Assembly: GCA_964030785.1 (NCBI GenBank)
Contig: OZ034975.1
Coordinates: 33,633,769 to 33,697,768 of the forward strand
DNA length: 64,000 bases
DNA from: Siderastrea siderea
Lineage: Eukaryota > Cnidaria > Anthozoa > Scleractinia > Rhizangiidae
Reading direction: 5' to 3'
In this document: one piece after another, positions 36,001 to 48,000 of the stretch
How positions within the stretch are numbered: the stretch's first letter is position 1
How the letters are laid out: every line of letters begins with the position of its first letter
The notes under the pieces: generated by a model
Databases searched by the model: none
Seen by the model: only the letters and a program-made list of their open reading frames with translations
What the model was told of the DNA's origin: nothing
Translations under genes and position numbers: made by a program

Positions 36001-39000
36001 CCATGGAAAGTTATTTGTCCAAGCGAGTCGCCTTTGCATCTACCATTCAGGATTAGTAAATCTAGGGATTTACACATTTCAAGTAGCTGTTTTCCTAGAT
36101 CGTTAACGTGTGTATCAAAACTTTTCCTGGGCGCTATTTTTGTGGTTGGGGGAGAAATACCCCCTGGCGCAAGATTGCAACTGTCGTAATTTATAAAATC
36201 ATGTTCTACACCCGTGCGGGCATTAAAATCACCTGCCAAAACTACAAAATAATCTCGTTTAAAAAAGTTAATATCATTTTCTAAATTTGGAAAAATATCT
36301 GGGTCGAAATAGGGTGAATGATTTGGTGGAATATAACATGAACATAATAGAATATCTTTATCTAACTGAAGAATATTTTTATCTATTTTTATCCAAATGT
36401 AATTTGATGTCTGTTTTATGATTGAAAAATATTGTGTAAGGGGTCTTTTTACAGCCACTAAAATACCACCAGAGGATCTACCAGATCTCTTGGTGTTGAG
36501 TTTTAATAATGATAATAATGATAATAATGATAATAATAATAATAACAACAACAACAATAATAATAATAATAATAAATAAAATCGAAGCTCTCGTTTTGCT
36601 ATCAGTTTTCATCGATTACCAATATCAATCGCTTTTAATCAATTTAAATTATTTTGATTTTTGTCGATTCGTTCAATTGGTTTCCAGAATGTGGAAATCG
36701 TCTCAGTCTATATTATCGCGAATCAACGTAATGATAAATGTTTTGTTTTCTTTCAGAGGCTCCAGGCTCACCGATCATAACACTTGATGTTCAAGCCACT
36801 TCAGTGTCCGTCACATGGACTGCTCCAGATAATGGGGGGAGTCCTATCACCGGATACAGAGTAGTGTTACTACGGGGTGAAAATGTCATAAAGAATGAAA
36901 GTGTTACAAACCAATTGAGTTGGTCCAAGGGAGAGCTGATCAAAAACACCAGCTACACTGTGAAAGTGTCCGCGAGGAATTTTGTGTTTGAAGGGAATGC
37001 CGCTGGAAAGATATTCACCACAAAGTATGAAGGTAAGAAATTCTGTGCGTTGAGCAGTTGTTTTGTTGCTTGTTGCTTTCTTTCTTTCTTTCTTTGTTTC
37101 AGTTTCTTTTTTTTTTTTTTTGGGGGGGGGGGGGGATGGAGGAAGTGGTGACATTTTTTGCCTTAGATTTGAGGCATCTTTCTGTGCCTTGTTTTTCCCA
37201 AAGCTGAATGCAAGCAGTCCCTCCTTGACCTTCTGAGTCGGTTGTAAAATATGTTACATGAAATAATCCGAAGGGTACTTCACACTAAACTGTTTAATTT
37301 TATTAAGGCAGATTGCGACCTTCTGAACATCCAGCATGTGAACAGAAGTCGGCCTTCCTATTTTGGCTGAGAGACTCGTTTCGCAGTTCCTAGGCCCGTC
37401 TGGGTTGAGCTGCGATCGCCTGGCCTGACTGCGTTGATTGACTGATGAATTACATTAAAAAATGTTGGGAATCATGCTCATTCGCGCTTTAAATTTCGTT
37501 ACCGGTGCTAGTAAGCACGGTCGTTAAGTTGAGTGCACCAAAACGTTGCTCGATTAATTAAAAAAAAAAGAAAAAAACTCTTCAGGGAATGCAGAACACG
37601 TTTCTCCAGAAAGAAGAATACTTTTCCACGTTACCCGTGGTGCCTTGTTTCCCTAGGAAAACGTCTATCGTATGCATATAATTTTACAAGGCGCGGCTCG
37701 TTTGTCGTTATATTTAATGAGGTCAAGGACCAGGGGTGCGTTTCTCGAAAGCTCGATACTTTCCGGGTCGATTTCGGGCACGATTATTCACTGTATCTTG
37801 TAAACAAAGAAGTTTCAAAGCATGAAAAGTTTCTGTAGTTGACACATTATGCATTTATTGAGTTCATCTTTAATCGGTAAAAGGAATAGAACATAAAATG
37901 GAAATGATGTGAACTGCTGAAATACAAACGAAATGAAGATGTGATCATCGCAGTTGTAATCCATTCCTTTCACGGGTTAAGATGAACTCAATAAATTGGC
38001 CTGCTCCCGATGTATGGGTCTTCATAGCTCAGTTGGTAGAGCACTGCAGCACGAACGCAGGGGGCATGGTTTTGAATCCCGTTGAGGCTCCGATATCTTT
38101 ATATCTGTTTTTTGGGCTCATTTCGCAATTGCTTAAATTGGGATTGCAACTGCGATGATCACATCTTCATTTCATTTGTATTTCCGCAGCTCACATCATT
38201 TCCATTCTCTGTTTCATTTCGTTCAAGGGTAAAGATGAACTCAATAAATTGGCCTTCTCCCATTATGCATGGGTCTTCATAGCTCAGTTGGTAGAGCACT
38301 GCAGTGCAAACGCAGGGCCGCGGGTTCGAATCCTGTTGAAGCCCCCAAACCCTTTTTTTCGGGCTCAATTCGCAATTGCGTAAGTTGCGATTACACAAAA
38401 TTGCGATGAGCACATCTTCATTTCATTGATATTTCTGCAGTTCACGTCATTTCCATTCTACGTTTGTAGAATGAGTTGTTCATATCCTTGCAGATGGCTT
38501 TTCGGGGCCGAAAACTTTTCGGGACTTGCGAGAAAAGCTCGCCAGGCGAGTGACAATTGTTTTCACCAAAACTGAAACAAGCCCAAGCTGATACACATGT
38601 AAACAGTTGAAATCGGTGGTCGATGAAAGTCAATATTTATTGATACCATCAACACTAATTTGTCGAGTGATATTAATAAATAATGAGTAGAAAACGTTTT
38701 CGCCATAGTTACTACATTAACTTCGATTTTTATTGATTGGATGTTTGGATTTTACCCTTCTAATAAGTTTAAACTGTCGGTAAGATGTTGTTGCAAAGTA
38801 ACTAGTTCAGACATACTCATACGCATTATCCAAACATGTATAAAAAAATCTTTGACCTATTCTGGAACAACACATTGTCTAATAGTGGAGCCCGCGCCTT
38901 AGCGCGTCAGTGGAGCACCATTGCTAAGGGAATTTGGTAACCTATCAAGCCAAGAAATTTGGGTAGTGACGTAATAGACACGTGACCGTCCGTCCGTCCG

Positions 39001-42000
39001 TCCTCATCACAGGGTCACCAATACGAAGTGGCATAAACTCGGTATAACCCTGTGCTGAATCCCGTTTTTTTGGCGCGAAATCGCATGTTGACCCGCGTTG
39101 CAGACAACAAAAGTCAAAAGCAAATTTGTTAATGGAAAGAAAAAAGTTCAAAAGAATACTCTGTTGTCTTTTTGGTGGAAAGCCAAAAGTTCAATTTAGG
39201 CGAAAGGAATTAGGCGCTAAAGTTCAGGCGAAAAGTTCAAATTTGCCTTGTCGGTTCTGGTGCGAACTCGGCCAGCACACCGCTCGAGTTAGCAGCTTTT
39301 CGCAGCGGTTTCGACGCCAAATATAGCAGAGCTAGTGCTTTTTGTTTTTTTCTGTCCACCACTACGGCTTTTACGGCGGTCCGAACACATTTTGCCAGGA
39401 AAAACACCAGCATATTCATGTTGATAGGCAGCTTGTCACGAAGAAAGAAATAAGTAGTAAAATTAACATCTGAAGATAACAATAAACGCTCATGGCCTAG
39501 TGGACTAAGAGGCCGACGAGCCGGCTTCGGCGATTTTTTTTCTTTTTCTTTTTCCTCTTTTTCAATTGAACGACTTGAATGGAAGTATTTACACAAATTA
39601 ATAAGTGCCAGCAAAAAACACAAAGACAAAAAAGGGGGGCGGGGCTTCGCTTTTAGGCTTGGCTTATCTATATATTATGTATACTCAATGCAAAGAGGGA
39701 TCTAGTTATTGGATTAGAAATGCTTTCATGAAGTGCATTAATTTGAAAGAAAAAAAGAAAACCTTGGTTATATTGATGATTAGCGTATTTAGTGCAGGTG
39801 GGATGAAGGACCAAAACTACTGCATTACAACTAGATAAGTTAGTACAGGATTTGACTGAGGTTTAAAATTATCATTGAAACCAGATTTTCTATAGTCCGC
39901 GTGGCAGGCGCCGAAAGGGAAGGGAAACGGGAAATCGCAAGTGCAAGCGCAAGCGCGATTCGCGTGCGCGGAACGCGAGAGCTTTTCCCTTGCCTCCCGT
40001 TCCGCGCTCGCGTCTCGCTGATTCCCCCGCTCCCTCCCCTTCTAGCGCCTGTCAGGCAGGCAAGATTTCATAAGGTGGTCGCTTAAAAGACATTTTAAAT
40101 GAAGCATTTGAACTATTCAAATGAAATTTTATGAACATGACAGCTCAAGGGAGATGCTACTGATGGAGATTTGATAGCATCCGTATTCCAATGTGTTTAA
40201 GTGTTCTTACTGTTTTTTTTTTGTTTTTTCTTTAAGGAGCTCCAGCTGCCCCAGAAATCATAGGCTTACCTGCTACCACAAAGGTCGCGGAAATAACCAT
40301 AAAGTGGAATGAGCCGCAGAACAACGGAGCGGCCATCACACAGTACACTGTGTACAAAAGAAATGTGAGAGATAATGGAACACCACAAGAATGGCACAAA
40401 ATGAACGAAATCAAAAATCCTTCAGTTCGTGAAGTTGCTTTGAAATTGGAGAAAGGAAAGAATTATGAATTTGTGGTGACTGCCACAAACAAGTTTGGTA
40501 CGAGTATCATAGAAGGGGAGAAAATCAAGGAAATTGAGGTGTTGGGAGGTAGGTCCTAACTCGCCGATTTGTCGTGTTTGTTTGTTTTTTTGTTTGTTTG
40601 TTTGTTTAGTGGCTTGTTGTACTTTTTTTTTTCACGTCTTAATTCCCAATCTTGTGCCATGCACCCTCCATTATTACCCTATGGTTATGAGTACAAGAGG
40701 AAAGTTGAACCATTTCCATTCGTGCTCACGGTTTCAAATCAGTTATTAAATAAATAGAGTGAAACAATTTGTAGTTTCTCCAACTAGTTTGTGTCAGGTT
40801 TTTACATGCCTTGTAACTAGGAAGGTTTCTGTAGTGAAATGAATATTTTAACCGGGATAACAAGCCTCGTTTGTAAACTTTATAGTAAACTGTAAAACGT
40901 TTTTTTAATCAGCACACGTCTTTCGGCCATCCACATCAAGATTCTGAAGTGTGCGAAATAATGCACAAAAAAGTTAGTCCTAGCAAACTGGTTTTTCTCC
41001 AATGACTTAACTAAAAGGCTGGTGAAACCAGCTGAAAACTAACGACAACAACAACGATAAAGTGGCACACCAATGCCTGTAACTTTGACTTTTCGCCTTT
41101 TAATGTTTGGACACAAGAAGCAGAATATTTTCAGTACCCAGCTGTCTCACTGAAACAATATGATATTAATAGAATGCTGGAATGGAGATTTGTTCTACGA
41201 TGAAGAGATAATTTCCACGTGAAACGCACATTCAACTGCTAAAACCGTAGATCTACTGAACCATCGCTTATCTTAATAAAATCGCAATAATTTTTAAAAT
41301 TCATTCACACGTAACACTTTTGCGTTATTGTTGTAGTTGCTGCTTGCACTGCCAGTTCCAACCGCTGCCTATATATTGTGGATACTGCACTCAATAAACA
41401 CCAGAAAGACAAATAGCACTTTCGGTAGAGGTTTTCTTCCAGGTAGCCACATCTTTTAGGATTTACTAGCCAGTATCAAATTGTATTGTTAATTCCGGGT
41501 GTTGATGGTTTTAACGATGTGTTGCCTTGGGAATATGACGGTATTTACTTCCCAATACATTTTTTCGGGGGGGGGGGGGGGGGGGGGTTGGAGGACTTTT
41601 ATTTTAACTCTTTATAAATTAGTTAATGAAGTGGTTAAAATACATTTCGATATCTGCACAGATATTCCGGCGCCCGTTCAATTTACAGCTGAGGAAGAAG
41701 GTAGTGAAATAACCTTAAAATGGACAGAACCAGAAAACAACGGAGCACCCATCACAAAGTATTCAGTCTACCAAAGATTCGTGAATGATCAGGAATGGAC
41801 GGAGCCCGAAGACATAACCGACACCTCCAAACGTGACTATGTTCTCAAAGGGGAGGAAGGCAAGGAATACGAATTTGTGGTCACTGCGACAAACAAATAT
41901 GGTGAAAGTTTAAAGACAGAAAAGAAGACGGTCAAAGTTTTGAAAGGTACAGTACGTCTGTCTAACGTTACAAATTTAAGTGAGAGATGGTTCCGTTTTG

Positions 42001-45000
42001 CTGCATGTAGCAGTTTCCTTAAATCCACGAAAATAGGGTATTACAGCTTTTAGCTATATGTCATTTTTGGGGTGCTCATCGGGGCACTTTTAATCAACGT
42101 ATATTATGCAGAGGGAAGGGCAATGACTGACAACATAACCATGGATGTTTCTTGTTAGTGTCCAGCATTTCTGAGCAGGATTGGGGGAGACGAAGCGAAG
42201 TACCTAGTACCTAGTGCAAACGAATCAAAGCTTTACGATTAGCAGATGAAGCGTAAGTTTGCGAAAGCAGACGAATGGAGTTGCCCAGAAAGGGTTTCCA
42301 GCAAAAAACAAGTGCAATCCATGCTTTGTTTGACGCAAGATTGACAGGAACACTACCCAAAATCTGCACCATTCATTTCAGGTACCTCTCGGCTCCTGAA
42401 ACTTCACAACGCCCGCGTTTTGATTCCTTTACCATGGCAAATCATACGTTATTTCTAATTCATCATTATCTTGTATATCGTAGCTTCCCCTGAGCCGCTA
42501 GACACACAACAAGGTAGGAGAGAAACTATGACACTGATGATATTTCCATTTCTGCACTTTTTATTGTTGAAAGGTTGGCTATCGGTTCAGGGTTTTCCTG
42601 TGTTTCACAACATTTGGTATGAAAACAAACGTAACAAGAACAACAACAAACAAACAAACAACCAAACAAACAAATAAAGGTACAAACTAGCTGGTTGTTT
42701 ATAAAAGCAACTGTACTTCCTAGTAGCTCTCAGGAAGCAAAATCTTTTCAAAAGAGTAACCGAAACCAAGAGAGGATCCTCTGTTGCTGAAACCTATAAT
42801 AAGACGCTCCTTAAAGCTGATGATACCAATGCAGAAATACTCCTTTTTTTCTGAAATGGACTAGTCATAATGTGGTTTCCGACGACCACCGTTCCAACTC
42901 CTTCCCTCTCCTAAATCAATGCGGACGTGTAAAAGGTATTCTTAATACCGTAGGGGAAGTAGAGAGAGCAGGTGTTGTGAGACTACTTTCCATATTCTTC
43001 ATCAAGTGCCATATCGTTTTATTACTCGCAAAGCATTAGCCATCACCTGTTTGCACACCTGAGTGAGAACTACAACACAGGTACAATGGCACACCTTTAA
43101 AACTGTATGTATGTACATTCTAGGCCATTCGTGTGACGACCAGAAGAAAGTTCTTCATGCTGCCTACATCACTGTCATAATTTTACATGTGATAGTTGTA
43201 CTTTTTCTACTTGTCCTGCTTCGGAGAACGCGGAGTTGTCTTGGTAAGTGAGTCCTGCTGATTTGAATCAACAATTCCCTGCAGAAAAAAAAAAGTATTT
43301 TAGATGGACTAATGTTGCAAATTGCCCAGTTACTAATGGCAGTGTGTTCTTGTTATTGCAGGGAACCCTGAAACAAACAGGTAAGTGTATTTCTTGTTAA
43401 ATAATTAGTAAAGGACATTCACACTTAACAAAAAGATTATTTTAGACCACAATTAGGCATCATGCATAACGTTATAAATATTTTATATTCTAGCTTAAAT
43501 ACTAAGACGAATATTAAGTTATGAGGAGTTTGCAATCCTTCATTTGCGTACTCTGAAAATAATCTAATGTATTATATATACAAGGGTGTTTTTGTAGAAA
43601 ATAGACCACTCGTAAAGTTCATAACAACTACATCCGGGGCTCAAGTGTCGCATTTTCTATATCCTCACTAGTGAGGATATCGATGAAGTCATTTCTCGCT
43701 TTTACAATGTTATTTGTGCAATAATACTCTTGCCTATGCAATAAAAAAGAAAATTTCACGGCGGCACGAAGATATGAATTTTATTCTCGAGGGGTAAAAA
43801 CAATATGTTAAGAACGAGCGCAGCGAGTAAGTAAAATGTTGTTGTCTACCACGAGAAAATAAAATTCATATCTTCAAGCCGCCTTGTAATATCCTCTATG
43901 CATTAAAACAAATTACTTTTCTGTAGCAATATAATCTAACAAAACACTTTCTTCCAGTAACAGCTTCAGTTGAGGTTTTGTTCCTAGGAACGCAGCTCGA
44001 AGATGAAAATACAAATCTTGAAAATAAAAATTTCAAGTCCTGAAGTGTTTTATGTTTGTTTGTTTTCCTTCTATTTCAACAGCGATTTATCATAGGTAAG
44101 TCCTAAGCTTAAAAAGGAAACGATTTGACGAGAAACTGGAGAACATAGGCATTCTTCTTCTTACGTTTTAGGAGAAACAAATGCCCAAGATGCGGGGATC
44201 TGGTGGCTATGGTAAGTCAAAGTTTGTCATCTGCAGGATTTGTTTTAGAACAGCGAAGTCTTTGGACTGAAGTAAATCACGGACCCTCCGGCTCATACCC
44301 GTTCACTTAACCCTGTTCAGACCGGGCTTTTTTTCGATCTTCTGGGGCCGGGGGGGGGGGGGGGAAGAAGAAGAAGTCTCCACTATGTAACTTTAAAACT
44401 GCTGACGCTATGGCCACCAATTTTGCTCAGGATAGTGTGCGCTCTAATTCTAATCACTATAGAAATTTAAAATATATTTTAAATGCAGTGTTTACCTACA
44501 AAAATAATTGAATCTCTGTGGTGCAATCCTTTTACCCTTGTTGTCACCGTCACTTTATGACAGTCCAAGCAGAAGGTCGTGCATTATTTCTTATGTAAAA
44601 ACCCCTTTCATTCGAACACCACGTAAATACACCAAAGTTTCTCGTGGCCTGTTGGAGGTATATTAGTTTTTCAAATAGCTGCATTTCTTTCTAGAATCCC
44701 ACAGCTGTTCATGTAGAGGACTCAACACAGCCCTCAAGAGTGGTACATTCGGATGACGCTCCAATCTATGCAACCCCAGCAGGAGGAGACTACATGCCAC
44801 TTCATCCCTCAACTAGAAGCTGGGAAATCAGTCGGGAACATGTCAACATTATCAAAGTCATCGGTAAAGGAGCCTTCTCTCAAGTTGCCCAGGCAACGGT
44901 GCGAAATTTGCGAGGGAGCAAGGAAGGTATCACAGTGGCGGTGAAGATGCTAAAAGGTAGGATTTTAATCTGTGTCCTTCTAGATTCTTCATATGCTTGC

Positions 45001-48000
45001 ATTACGTGCTTTCACCCTCAAACCGTTTAGATTGTTTACCATTGTTATCAATTCTGTGTAACATTTGTCATTATGAACAGAAGAAAAGGAATTATAAAAT
45101 TTTCAGGAATTCTGGTCTAACGGCGTACGGACTATCGTTTTCAAATGCAAGCTCGCACGCTAACTGAACATCTCGCCCCAAAATTTTCTTCCAAGGTAAA
45201 AACATCGTTCATTAGACATGATCGCCCTACTAAATAAGGAAATAAGGAAACACATGAAAATGTATTTCAAGTATTACGTACTTCAGCTGTATATACAGTG
45301 TAGATTAATGAAGCATTAACATTGAACCAGCGTGGATTAAACTCCATTAAACTCCTTTACTCCGCGTAAGAGTACATTACTTACTTAAACGTTTTATCCG
45401 CAGCGAACGCCCCGGCCTCGGATAGAAAGGACTTGCTGTCAGAACTTGAGTTAATGAAAAAACTGAAACCACATCCTCACGTGATCAAGCTGATGGGATG
45501 CGTCACAGAGGGCGGTAATGCAAGATGTTTTTATTTTAAATATCTTCTACTATGCTTGTATGGACACGTGATGCAGTTGTAAAGTTCGAAGTGTTCGAAC
45601 ACATTGTTGTAACAGGCAATACGGGACAGGGTCATAGGAGATCGATTTTAAGGGTTTGGATGTCTCACAGTGAGAAAAAAAAAGAATTGCATATTTTCAC
45701 CGACCATGCGGCTTTACTTTTGTTTTCCTGGCGCTCTAGCCCCGACCATTTTGGAAAGTTTGTTTGACGGCCATGTTAATTTTTCCGATATTATGATAAA
45801 CATCATGATAGAGTAACGTGATTTGCGCACATTGCTGAAGAACATCAGATAATGTCTCAACAGCTTAGGCCCGGGTCAAACACCGTAGGTATCATAACCC
45901 GAACTAAACCACAGCTTTGGGCGAACAACATTAATCAAATTCGTCTGTAGATTTAATTTGAACTGAATTCCGTCAACCTTAATTACAACGAAATAAATAG
46001 CAAAGGCAATCGCCTTAGTCAAAAAGCATTGGAAGACAACTTCAATCTGGCGTAAGAGAAGAAAACGGTACTGGCTGTGCGAGTTCAACGCCAAAGATTA
46101 TTCAGATCGAGGCTGAAGAGTAGTCATTTTGAAAAGTAGAACGTTTGACCCAGAGTGGAATTTCAACCGTTATTTACTACTCCCCTATTCGGGAAGAACG
46201 CACAAACCGATTTAAGAGTCGACAAAGCTGAAAGAAAGGTCGAACTTTTCGTGTGCTTCATTCGTTTGGCTCATGAAAAGCACCATATTACGTCGCATAC
46301 TAAATAAGTCATACTCTTTTACTCACCGACCAATGCAGTATCTTTTTTCATTGGCCATAGACCCTCTTCTGGTCCTTATTGAGTACGTACCATATGGCGA
46401 CCTGCTTGGCTACTTGAGGAAGAGTCGAGGGTTACATGATACATACTATAAGGACCCGGAAGTGAAACCGCAGACCAATCTGACTTCAGAGCAGTTAATG
46501 AGGTTCGCTTGGCAGATTGCTGATGGCATGTGTTATCTGTCTTCGAAAAAGGCAAGTTAGCGCTTCAACCCTAACCTCCCCCCCCCCTCCCCCTCCCTCC
46601 AAAAAATGAACTTCTTCATGAATGATCAGCGTCTGGCGTCTTGTTTTGAAACAATAAAAACATGAAAGTATTTTTTCTCTAGATTATACATCGTGATTTG
46701 GCAGCGAGAAATGTTCTCGTTGGCGAAGGAGAGAAGTGTAAGGTGACAGATTTTGGAATGGCAAGGAATGTGCATCAGGATGATATTTACTCCAGAAAAA
46801 GTCGGGTGAGTATTAAACATGGTTTTAAATTGAAAGCATGGTTGAAGAAAAAAAATCGCAGTTACATTACATTTAAATTCAAGGTTCTTGCGATTTTCTG
46901 ACGCATAAATAGAACGTTAGAACTAGGTTTAAAAGTAAAAAAAGAGCCATAAACCGTACGATAGGCAATTGGCACACTGGCAATCAGAAATCTTCATCTT
47001 TGAAATATTCTTCTTAAATTCATGTAGAGAGCCCAAGCAAGTTACAGAGGGCAGTTATTTTCAAACCATTGACGTAATACTGGAAAATGAGTTATGAATG
47101 TGTTAACTATGATTTCACTTCTGTTCTAGATTCAATCCACTGCTCCTTAAATTGTACGATGTTTCATGTTGTGCTAAAAAGTCAGCAACATATGATCGCC
47201 CTTGCATTTTCATACTCTTAAAAAAGAATACTAAAGATTTCTCAATTCGTCTTTACTCAAGCGAACCCATACCAGTCAATTTTAAACTTTTAATCCGCAT
47301 GATAACGTGCGTTAAGCAAAGTTTTAAGAGCGAAATGATTTGCCTCCCCCTCCTCCAGTTCACTGTTTAATGTCCTACTAATTCCTGGTAGTGAAGGACT
47401 ACAGTATTAAGGTGAGACAACACGAACGCCTTGTGGAGCCTGACTAGTGTATTTAAAGGTACCAGGCACTTTCCATACGCCTTTCGAAGCATTTCTTTTA
47501 AAGTACGGTTTCATAGTTAAGTTCCTGTCTAATAAAACTCTAAGGGCAAGTTAAGTGACACTGACGTCGATGACATAGTCACACACTTTAAGACATACTG
47601 TGATCTGCCCAAAATCATTGCCCAAAAAATCTCAAAGAACCATCGAGATAGGATTTCAACATCTTTTTTGAGCGTACTCCAAAACACATTCAGTATACTG
47701 CGTGGTCACTGGTGTCATCTGCAGACAAGCGCAGAGAAGAGATACTAACCACTTGAGTTAAATCGCAGTTAAATCGCTTTTCTGTTTGTGTTCATAGGGC
47801 CGTCTGCCTGTTAAATGGACTGCTTATGAAGCTCTGATGTATGGAACTTACACAACACAGAGTGATGTGTAGGTGATTCATTTTGATCAAAGAACTGTTG
47901 CTTTTTCTTTGGGCACTTTTGGACTATTTTGATAACATTCGACCCCTTCATAGTTACGTTACGACGTTAACGAAGGCTACTACTGGAACTAAAAGTGTTG

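Larger units (their letters stand above)
37970..38470 (+). mobile_element. Tandem tRNA-derived SINE, two copies, period about 255 bp
   Basis: Each copy has GATGAACTCAATAAATTGGC, a tRNA-like head (38016-38090 and 38271-38345), TTTTTCGGGCTCA/TTTTTTGGGCTCA with CGCAATTGC, and a GATGATCACATCTTC/GATGAGCACATCTTC body. The second copy has the better-preserved head. Tandem plus inverted arrangement is unusual for simple SINE insertion. Confidence 0.8.

Noticed and set aside
36509..36787. Frame extending the LINE endonuclease start (poly-Leu/Ser leader)
   Set aside because: The leader is microsatellite translation; the element's own sequence begins near 36503.
38271..38345. Cellular tRNA-Cys gene
   Set aside because: Stem mismatches and its place in a repeated SINE unit make a tRNA-derived SINE more likely.
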